A program made the translations under genes and the position numbers. The notes beneath the pieces are model-generated. The model saw nothing but the letters and a program-made list of their open reading frames with translations. It searched no databases and was not told where the DNA came from. This document shows, in pieces, positions 17,406 through 25,205 of a stretch of DNA of 64,000 bases; position 1 is the first letter of the stretch; every line of letters begins with the position of its first letter. This stretch comes from Fumia sp045615345 (GTDB lineage Bacteria; Bacillota; Clostridia; Oscillospirales; Ruminococcaceae). The DNA lies in contig JAZLER010000033.1 in assembly GCA_045615345.1 (NCBI GenBank), positions 1-64,000 on the forward strand, written 5' to 3'.

Positions 17406-18311
17406 TTAAACCTTAAGATGGCCTCTCATACATGCAAGGCTTCCAAGACCTCCGACCAGAATGCCGGAAAGCAGGAATGCACCTAAAATTTTAAAAGCAA
17501 CTTTGCCGAAAGGAACAAGGCTTGAAGAGATAGAAGAAAGCCATGTACCTGTGTCGGTTGTAACTGCATTAAAGAAAATGTTGTATCCGCCCCAGACTAT
17601 AAAAAATGCAGTAATTGCCGCAAAAAGTCCTAAAGCGATACCCTCTACAAGGAAAGGAATTCTTACAAATGTGTTATTGGCGCCTACATATTTCATAATA
17701 CCGATTTCCTGGCGTCTTGAAAAAATGGAAGCTCTTATTGTGTTGGTAACAATTACAAGCGAAACAATAATTAAAGCCGCAATAATAGCACCGCCAAAAG
17801 TGTTTACCATACTTCTTACTCTTAAAAGGGTTTCACTCAAATCGGTAGGAGCATCCACTTTAAGGATATGGTCATACTCCTTAATCTGCGCTAAAATGTC
17901 GTTAAGGCGTTCAGGCTCTAAAATCTTTGCCCTGAAAGACTCGGGAAGAAAATCGTTTTCCATTCCTTCCATAAGACCTTTGTCGCCGTCAAGATATTTA
18001 TTGATAACATCGTCCATCGCCTGGTCCTTGGAAACATAGGAAACATCGCCAAGTCCCTCGATATTTTTAAGTTTTCCACGCAAAGTAACATTGTACCCTT
18101 GTGGAGCATCCAGTTCTAAAAATACAACAATTTCGTTCTGGTCACTTACAAACTTGACAACACTTTCCATATTTATACTGATAAGCGAAGCAACACCGAC
18201 AATTATAAGACATGCCATCAGAGTACCTACGGAAGCAATTGTCATCATACGATTGGTCCAGAGATTTCTGATACCGCTTTTAACAAGATATCTGAAACTA
18301 CTTGCTCTCAT
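17406..18311 (-). CDS. ftsX: Cell division ABC permease FtsX
   Basis: 301 residues with a short cytoplasmic N-terminus, a first membrane span (about 24-46), a large extracellular loop (about 50-165) and three further spans, the standard FtsX topology. The motif FSRRQEIGIMKYVGANNTFVRIPFLVEG is diagnostic. FtsX does not transport; with FtsE it relays ATP hydrolysis to extracellular murein hydrolases. The gene overlaps ftsE by 14 bases and precedes the M23 hydrolase that is its likely partner. Confidence 0.95.
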   Translation of the reverse strand: MRASSFRYLVKSGIRNLWTNRMMTIASVGTLMACLIIVGVASLISINMESVVKFVSDQNEIVVFLELDAPQGYNVTLRGKLKNIEGLGDVSYVSKDQAMDDVINKYLDGDKGLMEGMENDFLPESFRAKILEPERLNDILAQIKEYDHILKVDAPTDLSETLLRVRSMVNTFGGAIIAALIIVSLVIVTNTIRASIFSRRQEIGIMKYVGANNTFVRIPFLVEGIALGLFAAITAFFIVWGGYNIFFNAVTTDTGTWLSSISSSLVPFGKVAFKILGAFLLSGILVGGLGSLACMRGHLKV

Positions 18312-18987
18312 AACTGCCTCCTACAATACCATCATAAACTACCTGACCCTGTTCGATGTTGATAGTTCTGCCGCCGAAATACTTGACCATATCGTGTTCA
18401 TGAGTAACCATAAGTACAGTTGTACCACATTTGTTGATAGCCTTAAGCATCTCAACAATTTCATATGAAAGCTCAGGGTCGATATTTCCTGTAGGCTCGT
18501 CAGCAATAATCAAAGGCGGGTCATTGACAAGCGCTCTTGCTAAAGCTACCCTCTGCTGTTCACCACCGGACACCTGATAGGGATACATTCTCGCCTTGTG
18601 CTTTAACCCCATAAGTTCAAGAACATACGGCACCTGATGACGGATTTCCTTTACAGGTGCATCAGTCACACGCATCGCGAAAGCAACATTATCATAAATT
18701 GTCATATTGTCAATGAGCCTGAAATCCTGAAAAACAACGCCGATGCTTCTTCTGAATTTCGGGATTTCTTTCTCTTTTAATTTATTAAGGTTATATCCGT
18801 TAACGATAACCTGACCCGAGGAGGCTTTTTCCTCACGGAGCAAAAGCTTTAAAATAGAGCTTTTTCCTGCACCTGAAGAACCTACTACAAAAGCAAATTC
18901 ACCATTATTGATACGCAGATTGACATTTTTAAGAGCATCTTCTTTCGCATTGTTATAACGGAAAGAAACATCAATCAGATCGATCAT
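18298..18987 (-). CDS. ftsE: Cell division ATP-binding protein FtsE
   Basis: 229 residues, the usual FtsE length. Walker A is GSSGAGKS, the Q-loop is GVVFQDFRLI, the signature is VSGGEQQRVALARAL, and Walker B is LIIADEPTGNIDP with the switch histidine in VTHEHD. It pairs with FtsX at the division site or lateral wall. It is the first gene of the ftsEX-M23 cluster. Confidence 0.95.
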   Translation of the reverse strand: MIDLIDVSFRYNNAKEDALKNVNLRINNGEFAFVVGSSGAGKSSILKLLLREEKASSGQVIVNGYNLNKLKEKEIPKFRRSIGVVFQDFRLIDNMTIYDNVAFAMRVTDAPVKEIRHQVPYVLELMGLKHKARMYPYQVSGGEQQRVALARALVNDPPLIIADEPTGNIDPELSYEIVEMLKAINKCGTTVLMVTHEHDMVKYFGGRTINIEQGQVVYDGIVGGSYESK

Positions 18988-19028
18988 AATACCATCCTTT
19001 CTTAAACGCCCATTTTCTCTAAAACGAT

Positions 19029-19049
19029 GGGCAGGTATATTACCTGCCC
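19029..19049 (-). terminator. Possible terminator hairpin after the PucR-like gene
   Basis: GGGCAGGTA / TACCTGCCC stem, 17 bases downstream of the regulator at 19067. The following minus-strand bases (ATCGTTTTAG) form only a weak U-tract. Confidence 0.5.
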
Positions 19050-19066
19050 GTATCTTCTCTCTTAAA

Positions 19067-20152
19067 TCAGAATTTCATAGGATTAGAGGTAAGATACTTC
19101 TTAACCATCAACGCAATCTTAAATACAATCGCATGGTCAAATTCTCTGAGGTCCAATCCTGTAAGTTTTTTAATTTTTTCAAGACGGTAAACCAAAGTAT
19201 TTCTGTGAACGAAAAGCTTTCTTGAAGTTTCGGAAACATTGAGGTTGTTTTCGAAGAACTTATGGATAGTAAAAAGTGTTTCGTGGTCGAGAGAGTCAAT
19301 GGAACCTGTCTTGAAAACTTCTCTGAGGAAGGTTTCACACAAGGTGGTGGGAAGCTGATAAATAAGTCTTGCGATACCGAGGTTATCGTAACTTACGATA
19401 GTTTCTTCGGTATCAAATACCTTACCAACTTCAAGTGCAATCTGAGCTTCCTTAAATGAACGCGCAAGTTCCTTAATACCCATGACGCCGGTGCCGATAC
19501 CGACAACAGCCTTGGTATAAAACTCAGAGCTTAATGTATCAACTATTGAACGCGCAAGCTTTTCAAGGTCTTTTGATTCAATTCCCACTTTTGTTTCTTT
19601 AATAAGAACGATATCGGTTTCGCTGATATTAAATACAAAATCTTTCTGTTTATCGGGGAAAAGGTTCTGAATGACCTCGTATGCCGAAACGTCATTTGAG
19701 GATACTACACGGATAAGCAAAGCAACACGGTTTACATCGATGTTGAAATGCAGTTCACGCGCCTTGATATAAATGTCACCGGGGAGAATGTTGTCTAAGA
19801 CTACGTTTTTGATAAAATTGTTACGGTCGTACTTTTCATCATAGTACTGCTTGATGCTTGAAAGTGAAATTGAAAGAAGCTGTGCATAGCGGGAAGCAGT
19901 TTCATCAACACCTTCAACAAAAACCGCATAATCGGCTTTCATGTGAGGGCCAAAAGGTTTATAAGTGTATCCATCGCGCACAAACACATCGTGTGACTCG
20001 CCGAAATCGACAGCATAATAATCACTTGTGCTTCCTATTTTGGAAAGGTCACTGCAAGCAATAATAGCTGAAGTTTCATCAACCACACCGATAACGCGGT
20101 CGATAGCATCTCTCATCTGATGGACAACACCCTGAAAAAGACGATTTGACAT
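19067..20152 (-). CDS. PucR/CdaR-like helix-turn-helix regulator
   Basis: 361 residues. The N-terminal half (about 1-130) resembles a sugar-diacid-recognition type sensor. A middle GGDEF-like domain (about 140-270) follows, then a C-terminal HTH_30 domain with LNVSETSRKLFVHRNTLVYRLEKIKKLTGLDLR, typical of PucR and CdaR proteins. The family controls purine, amino acid or sugar-acid genes. It is transcribed alone from a promoter at 20231-20259, so its target is not evident from context. Confidence 0.82.
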   Translation of the reverse strand: MSNRLFQGVVHQMRDAIDRVIGVVDETSAIIACSDLSKIGSTSDYYAVDFGESHDVFVRDGYTYKPFGPHMKADYAVFVEGVDETASRYAQLLSISLSSIKQYYDEKYDRNNFIKNVVLDNILPGDIYIKARELHFNIDVNRVALLIRVVSSNDVSAYEVIQNLFPDKQKDFVFNISETDIVLIKETKVGIESKDLEKLARSIVDTLSSEFYTKAVVGIGTGVMGIKELARSFKEAQIALEVGKVFDTEETIVSYDNLGIARLIYQLPTTLCETFLREVFKTGSIDSLDHETLFTIHKFFENNLNVSETSRKLFVHRNTLVYRLEKIKKLTGLDLREFDHAIVFKIALMVKKYLTSNPMKF

Positions 20153-20230
20153 AATTTTCTACCCCTTTTTACGTCATAAAGTTTTAAAATTTTTGTGCAA
20201 TTTACCATTAATTTGGTGATTACATTATAC

Positions 20231-20259
20231 ATCTTAACACTTTTTTAGTAAAAAAGCAA
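20231..20259 (-). promoter_or_regulatory. Promoter of the PucR-like gene
   Basis: Minus-strand TTGCTT (20254-20259), 17-bp spacer and TAAGAT (20231-20236), about 80 bases upstream of the start. The rest of 20153-20397 is A+T-rich with no gene. Confidence 0.55.
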
Positions 20260-20397
20260 GAAAAATTAGCACATTTTTTTGTAATTTTTTCGAAAAAACA
20301 CGAAAAGGTTACAAAATGATTACAATTTGTTATCTATATAGTATCATACATCGCCTTTTTAATTGTTAATAAACATTGAATTTTTTGTTTAAAAATT

Positions 20398-20427
20398 AAA
20401 AAAGCGATGCAAACGCATCGCTTTTTT
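20398..20427. terminator. Terminator of the ABC importer operon
   Basis: AAAAAAGCGATGC / GCATCGCTTTTTT with an AAAC loop, immediately downstream of the ATPase gene. T-runs are present on both strands. Confidence 0.85.
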
Positions 20428-20442
20428 CAGAAACTAATAAAA

Positions 20443-21234
20443 TCAGTCCAATATCATCTTATCGGTAAAGCTGTCGTTGGAGGTGGAAGAATACAAAGCC
20501 ATCAGTTTTTCAACCGTCATATTCTTTCTCTCTTCCCCTTCAAGCATCAAAAGAACCTTACCCTGACTCATAACTAAAGTTTTGTTGCCGTATTCCAGAG
20601 CATTCTTTATGTTATGAGTAATCATAAGTGTTGTGATATTATGCTCTTTTACAACCTCATCGGTAAGACGCATAACCTGTTCGGCGGTTTTGGGGTCAAG
20701 GGCTGCCGTGTGCTCGTCAAGGAGCAGAAGTGACGGTGTCACAATAGTTGCCATAAGCAGTGTTACCGCCTGGCGCTGACCACCTGACAAGAGTCCCATA
20801 GGGGTCTTCAGTCTTTCTTCAAGCCCTAAATCAAGGCTTTTAAGCTTTTCGATAAAGAAAGCCTCATCACTCTTTTTAACCCCCAGAGAAAAACCTCTTT
20901 TCTTGCCTCTGCTGTAAGCGAGTCCTAAGTTTTCTTCAATTGTCATATTGGGAGCAGTTCCCTTTAATGGGTCCTGAAAAAGTCTGCCTATTCTCTTTGC
21001 GCGTTTGTGTTCTTTTAAGCACGTAATGTCCTTGCCGTCAAGAAAAACCTTACCGTTGTCAGCCTCATAAAAACCCGAAATAACATTTAAAAGTGTGGAT
21101 TTTCCTGCACCGTTTGAACCGATTACAGTTACAAAATCACCCTTTTCGATATTAAGGTTTACATTCTGCAAAGCGCGTCTTTCGTTAGGAGTATTCGCGT
21201 TAAAAGTGATATTTACATTCTCAAGCTTAAGCAC
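20443..21234 (-). CDS. ABC importer ATPase (TrpZ-like)
   Basis: 263 residues with Walker A GSNGAGKST, signature LSGGQRQAV, Walker B LLLLDEHTAALDP and switch histidine ITHN. The RLFQDPLKGTAPNMTIEENL segment is typical of ATPases paired with PF04392-type binding proteins. The Walker B glutamate is followed by His instead of the usual Pro, which is also common in this subfamily. It overlaps the permease gene by eight bases and powers the importer described in the next two entries. Confidence 0.92.
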   Translation of the reverse strand: MLKLENVNITFNANTPNERRALQNVNLNIEKGDFVTVIGSNGAGKSTLLNVISGFYEADNGKVFLDGKDITCLKEHKRAKRIGRLFQDPLKGTAPNMTIEENLGLAYSRGKKRGFSLGVKKSDEAFFIEKLKSLDLGLEERLKTPMGLLSGGQRQAVTLLMATIVTPSLLLLDEHTAALDPKTAEQVMRLTDEVVKEHNITTLMITHNIKNALEYGNKTLVMSQGKVLLMLEGEERKNMTVEKLMALYSSTSNDSFTDKMILD

Positions 21235-22105
21235 GGCGATTCCTCCTTTTAACGATATAAGTTCTCACAGTAGGAATGCAGATTGCAACGCCAACGAGTA
21301 CCGCTGACAGAAGTTTTAAATCCCCTGCCTCAAAGCCTACGCGCAAAGCAATGGTAAGAATAAATCTGTAAAGGACTGCACCCACAGAAACAGCAACAAG
21401 GTTTCTGAGAATAGATTTTCTGCCAAAAATCGCTTCACCCACGATAATGGAAGCAAGGCCGATAACCATAGTACCTATACCACCGCTTACATCCGAAAAT
21501 CCCTGATACTGCGCAAGGACTGCACCTGACAAGGCAACGAGAGCATTTGCAATGCCAAGTCCCATAATTTTCATAGCATCAGCATTTATCGAAGATGCAC
21601 GCACCATATCCTCGTTATCACCCGTTGCACGAAGTGACATACCAAGCTGAGTCTTTAAAAAAAGATGGATTGCCACTGTGAAAAGCACGAGAATAAACGC
21701 GATTACCACTAAATTTGTGCTGTCACCCAAAAAGCTCTCAACATAAGTAAAGATACTTTTTTTATCAAAAAGTGAGAGGTTTGGTTTCTGCATAATTCTT
21801 AAGTTCACAGAATAAAGTGCAGTCATTGTTAAAATACCTGCTAAAATCGGCTGGAATTTCATTTTTGTCTGCAAAAATCCCGTCACACATCCGGCTAAAG
21901 CCCCTGCTAATATCGAAATCACAATACCGAGAAGCGGATAGCCGTTAAATGCAAACACAGCAGAAACCGAAGTACCTAAAGTAAAAGTACCGTCAACTGT
22001 CAGGTCGGGGATGTTAAGCACTCTGAAAGAGATAAAGATACCTACCGCCATAATGGCATAAATAAGTCCCTGTTCCAGTGCGCCCTGAATAATAGATAAA
22101 GACAT
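21227..22105 (-). CDS. ABC importer permease (TrpY-like)
   Basis: 292 residues and about eight or nine hydrophobic segments of the BPD_transp_2 type. MSLSIIQGALEQGLIYAIMAVGIFISFRVLNIPDLTVDGTF is the recognisable N-terminus of permeases that accompany PF04392 binding proteins. It forms the membrane pore of the three-gene importer, 12 bases downstream of the binding-protein gene. Confidence 0.92.
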   Translation of the reverse strand: MSLSIIQGALEQGLIYAIMAVGIFISFRVLNIPDLTVDGTFTLGTSVSAVFAFNGYPLLGIVISILAGALAGCVTGFLQTKMKFQPILAGILTMTALYSVNLRIMQKPNLSLFDKKSIFTYVESFLGDSTNLVVIAFILVLFTVAIHLFLKTQLGMSLRATGDNEDMVRASSINADAMKIMGLGIANALVALSGAVLAQYQGFSDVSGGIGTMVIGLASIIVGEAIFGRKSILRNLVAVSVGAVLYRFILTIALRVGFEAGDLKLLSAVLVGVAICIPTVRTYIVKRRNRRA

Positions 22106-22117
22106 TTCAAAAACCTC

Positions 22118-23095
22118 TTATTTCATTAAGATTGTTTTCTCAGCATTTAAAATTTCATCAGAAACTGTAACACCGATTTCATTTGCTGTTGTTTCGTTGA
22201 TGTATGTGTTGAGGTCGTCAGCAAAAACCATAACGGGGATATCAGCAACTGCAGTACCCTTAAGCACTTTATCGGTCATATTAGCAGTTTCTTTACCGAG
22301 GTCTGTGTAGTCGATACCAACTGTAGCAAAACCGCCATCGGAAACCATAGAATCAGCACCCGTGTAAACAGGGATTTTCTTCTCTCTTGTAACCTTTGTT
22401 ACAACTGCCATTGCACTTGCAATTGTATTGTCATTGGGTACAAACATAATGTCAACCTGCTCAGCGAGGACTTCGGTTGCAGTCTGCACTTCAGAAGTGT
22501 TGGTAGCAACGCCTTCGATTACTTCAATTCCTTTTGCTTCAGCAAAAGCTTTTGTTTTCTGCAGGTTGGATGCGGAGTTTGCTTCACCTGTGTTATAAAG
22601 GAAGCCTATCTTCTTTACATCGGGGGTAACAGAGAGTGCGAAATCAAGAATTTTTTCAACCTGAACCGCATCGGAAGTACCTGTGATATTTTTATCGGGT
22701 TTTTCCATATCTGTTACAAGGCCTGCCGCAACGGGGTCTGTTACTGCAGAGAAGATAACGGGGATTTTGTCAGCAACTGTTGCCGCAGCCTGAGCTGTAG
22801 GGGTAGCAATTGCAACGATTACATCAACCTCGTCACCTGCAAAGCTCTGGATAATAGTGTTAAGGTTATTCTGGTCACCCTGAGCGGACTTATACTGCAC
22901 TTCACAGTTTTCACCTTCAACATAGCCCAAAGTTTCAAGCTGTGCTTTAAAGCTGTCACGGATACTGTCGAGAGATTTGTGTTCAACAATCTGCACAACA
23001 CCGATTTTTGTCATATCGGTTTTTTCACCTGTGCAGGAAGCAAACATTGTTGCCACCATAACTGTTGCCAATAAGATACTCAATAATTTTTTCAT
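22118..23095 (-). CDS. ABC substrate-binding lipoprotein (TrpX-like, PF04392 type)
   Basis: 325 residues from ATG 23095 (AAAGGTGA upstream; the frame is open to 23104). A lipoprotein signal ends in the lipobox MFASCTG, so the mature protein is tethered outside. The periplasmic-binding fold of the ABC_sub_bind family follows (IGVVQIVEHKSLDSIRDSF, VIVAIATPTAQAAA, PVIFSAVTDPVAAGL). Members downstream of T-boxes are known as tryptophan or other aromatic amino-acid transporters. A T-box leader here (23355-23630) supports amino-acid import. Tryptophan is the first guess, but see the specifier note. Confidence 0.9.
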   Translation of the reverse strand: MKKLLSILLATVMVATMFASCTGEKTDMTKIGVVQIVEHKSLDSIRDSFKAQLETLGYVEGENCEVQYKSAQGDQNNLNTIIQSFAGDEVDVIVAIATPTAQAAATVADKIPVIFSAVTDPVAAGLVTDMEKPDKNITGTSDAVQVEKILDFALSVTPDVKKIGFLYNTGEANSASNLQKTKAFAEAKGIEVIEGVATNTSEVQTATEVLAEQVDIMFVPNDNTIASAMAVVTKVTREKKIPVYTGADSMVSDGGFATVGIDYTDLGKETANMTDKVLKGTAVADIPVMVFADDLNTYINETTANEIGVTVSDEILNAEKTILMK

Positions 23096-23129
23096 AATAA
23101 TCACCTTTCAAAATTAAATTCTTTTAAAA

Positions 23130-23242
23130 GGCTCCCCTGTGTAAGGGGAGCTGTCAGCGAATGCTGACTGAGGGGTTGTTTCATACTAATTTATTACAAT
23201 CCCTCCGCTCCTTCGGAGCACCTTCCTTTACACAAGGGAGGC
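23130..23242. repeat. MITE-like intergenic repeat, copy 1
   Basis: A 113-base non-coding element bounded by imperfect inverted ends (GGCTCCCCTGTGTAAGG at left, complement of GCCTCCCTTGTGTAAAGG at right) with internal hairpins (CAGCGAATGCTG). It is inserted in the leader of the ABC importer between the T-box and the binding-protein gene. A related half-copy is at 32165-32222. Confidence 0.7.
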
Positions 23243-23286
23243 ATTTATTCAAGCGAAATAAAACATAAATTTGAGAATTACCGGTT

Positions 23287-23340
23287 TTAGAACCTTCGCC
23301 AGACTCCGGTAAAGCCTAATCTTCTCGGCATCTTTTTCAT
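23287..23340 (-). CDS. 17-codon open frame downstream of the T-box
   Basis: ATG 23340 is preceded by GGAGGAATTTTT, a strong ribosome binding site, and reads MKKMPRRLGFTGVWRRF before TAA. It is basic, contains one Trp, and begins 15 bases after the T-box terminator U-tract. It could be a genuine small peptide, a leader, or the remnant of a displaced gene. No family is recognised. Confidence 0.4.
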   Translation of the reverse strand: MKKMPRRLGFTGVWRRF

Positions 23341-23354
23341 AAAAATTCCTCCAT

Positions 23355-23630
23355 AAAACAAAAACACCCGTCCCTAGACTAATGTCCAAGGACAAGTGTA
23401 AATCACCTGCGGTACCACCTTGTTTGGTATAAAATACCCACCTCACAGAATGCTGACACATTCTTTGCCTTATAACGGTGGCATACCGTCACATCATACT
23501 AAGCAATAGGCATAACCTGAGCTTTTCCGTGTGCCCTCAAGGGTCCATTTGTCCGTTCCGCTTTCTGTCAGGCTCCCAGCTACCCCGACTCTCTGTGAGT
23601 GCGCTTACGGTTTTATCTCCCTGTCAATGG
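23355..23630 (-). promoter_or_regulatory. T-box leader RNA (tRNA-sensing riboswitch)
   Basis: Read on the minus strand, Stem I features include AGAGAGTCGGGG and a specifier region ACAAATGGACCC (around 23545-23550). The conserved T-box AAGGTGGTACCGC is at 23409-23421. A 16-bp terminator stem with an ATTA loop spans 23364-23399 and is followed by TTTTTGTTTT. Uncharged tRNA would stabilise the antiterminator and allow transcription. It controls the ABC importer genes downstream. The specifier may be UGG (Trp) or AUG (Met). Confidence 0.92.
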
Positions 23631-23639
23631 TTTGACTTA

Positions 23640-23668
23640 ACTTTAACACATTAAACCAAATTTGTCAA
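23640..23668 (-). promoter_or_regulatory. Promoter of the T-box operon
   Basis: Minus-strand TTGACA (23663-23668), 17-bp spacer and TAAAGT (23640-23645), beginning five bases after the tag stop codon. This places the RNA start about ten bases before Stem I. Confidence 0.75.
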
Positions 23669-23672
23669 GACC

Positions 23673-24218
23673 CTAATTTGAATTTTTATAAAGATAGCAT
23701 TCTTCATCGTGGGAATAGATAATTCCCACTGCCTGTAAATACGAGTAGATAATGGTAGAGCCCACAAACTTCATTCCACGCTTTTGCAAATCGGCAGAAA
23801 TCATATCGGATAAATCGTTTGTGGTCTTGTCGGTTTCATATATAATCTTATCACCCGTAAATGTCTTTAAATACTCATAAAATGAGCCGTATTCAGAAAC
23901 TATCTCTCTAAAAATTTTGCTGTTATTAATGCTGGCATTTATTTTAAGCTTATTTCGAATAATACTTTTGTTTTGGAGTAACTCTTTTATCTTTTCTTCG
24001 CCATAGAGCCGTACTTTTTCCAAATCAAAATTATCATACGCCTTCTTAAAGCTTTCTCTTTTATTTAAAACACATTCCCAGGAAAGCCCAGCCTGAAAAG
24101 ATTCAAGGATTAACATTTCATATAAATACTTGTCATCAAAACACGGTTTGCACCACTCGTTGTCGTGGTACTCAACATATATAGGGTTTTTAAGGTTGCA
24201 CCATTTACATCTTTGCAT
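23673..24218 (-). CDS. tag: DNA-3-methyladenine glycosylase I
   Basis: 181 residues. RCKWC near the start, YHDNEWC, and ESFQAGLSWECVLNKRESFKKAYDNFD match the Tag family. The zinc snap is visible from the N-terminal Cys, the His of YHD, and the C-terminal His and Cys in SHDEEC. Tag excises 3-methyladenine from alkylated DNA. It lies 12 bases after the VanY-like gene and may be cotranscribed with it. Confidence 0.93.
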   Translation of the reverse strand: MQRCKWCNLKNPIYVEYHDNEWCKPCFDDKYLYEMLILESFQAGLSWECVLNKRESFKKAYDNFDLEKVRLYGEEKIKELLQNKSIIRNKLKINASINNSKIFREIVSEYGSFYEYLKTFTGDKIIYETDKTTNDLSDMISADLQKRGMKFVGSTIIYSYLQAVGIIYSHDEECYLYKNSN

Positions 24219-24230
24219 ATCAGTTAACCC

Positions 24231-25193
24231 TTAGTACGAATAAACAGAAGTAATACCTAAAAACTCCTCAAGACAAAGTCCGCTTTCAAAAACCTCTGTT
24301 GCCTTTTCGACACCCAAATATCTCACATGCCACGGCTCGTAGATATAGCCCGTTATATCTTCCTTGCCCTTGGGGTATCTTACGATAAAGCCGTATTTAT
24401 ATGAGTTTTCGGCAATCCATTTAGCTTCGGGAGTGTTTGCAAAAGAGTTCGCAGTGGAATTTAAGTCAACCGCAAGCCCTGTCTGGTGTTCCGAGTGACC
24501 GGGGCGTGCCGAATAGGTATCTGCCGCTTTTTTACCATCTCGTTTAACATAGTTATTATATAACTCTTTCTGTCTGTTGTAGCTTCTGAAACCCGATGTG
24601 ATAAAAAGGTTTATTCCGTCTTGTTTTGCCGCTTCAAACATAATATTAAGCTGACTTTGCACTTCTGAACTAAGCCCGGGGTTATAGCTTTGTGGCAAAG
24701 GATAAGTCTTGTTTGCAATAAGTATTCCGTCTATATATGTGCATTCAGGCTCGGGGAGAACAGTCACATTCACAGTTGCAGACACCTCACTGTTATCGGT
24801 TGATGTTATCGTAACAACGCAGTTACCGGGAGCAACGCCCTTTATATCGCCATATCTGTCAACAGTCGCAACAGATGTATCGGAACTCTGCCAGATTTCA
24901 CCCTTGTCGGTAGAATTATCTGGTGACATTGTAACGATGGGCATAGTTTTGTTTCCAACATTGAGCGTCACATCATATGTAGTAAGGGTTATACCGGTAA
25001 CCGATATATGCTCGAAAGAAGGCTCATAACTTATTTCTGTACTCTCTTCGGAAACTTCTTCGCTGATTTCCATAGAAATTACAGATTCTTCCGATACCAA
25101 AGAGCTTTCCTCAAAAGTCTCGGTCACTTCTTCACCGCACCCTGCAAAAACTACACAAAAAGCGAGTACCAGAACAAACAATAATCTTTTCAT
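24231..25193 (-). CDS. D-alanyl-D-alanine carboxypeptidase (VanY-like) lipoprotein with Big2 domain
   Basis: 320 residues. A signal with lipobox VVFAGCGEE is followed by a Ser/Glu-rich linker (about 22-60). A bacterial Ig-like Big2 domain comes next (about 65-140), then an M15B peptidase domain (about 160-310). The zinc-site motifs SARPGHSEHQTGLAVDL and EPWHVRYLG are present. It would trim the terminal D-Ala of peptidoglycan stem peptides outside the cell. It is not accompanied by vanH, vanA or vanX homologues, so a housekeeping wall role is more likely than glycopeptide resistance. Confidence 0.9.
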   Translation of the reverse strand: MKRLLFVLVLAFCVVFAGCGEEVTETFEESSLVSEESVISMEISEEVSEESTEISYEPSFEHISVTGITLTTYDVTLNVGNKTMPIVTMSPDNSTDKGEIWQSSDTSVATVDRYGDIKGVAPGNCVVTITSTDNSEVSATVNVTVLPEPECTYIDGILIANKTYPLPQSYNPGLSSEVQSQLNIMFEAAKQDGINLFITSGFRSYNRQKELYNNYVKRDGKKAADTYSARPGHSEHQTGLAVDLNSTANSFANTPEAKWIAENSYKYGFIVRYPKGKEDITGYIYEPWHVRYLGVEKATEVFESGLCLEEFLGITSVYSY

Positions 25194-25205
25194 ATTAAAC
25201 TTCCT

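Noticed and set aside
17461..18039. 192-codon plus-strand frame opposite ftsX
   Set aside because: It is antisense to a clear FtsX with conserved overlap to ftsE, and no ribosome binding site or family match is seen.
24231..25193. Vancomycin resistance determinant (VanY)
   Set aside because: No vanH, vanA, vanX or two-component genes are nearby; a lipoprotein wall carboxypeptidase is the simpler reading.
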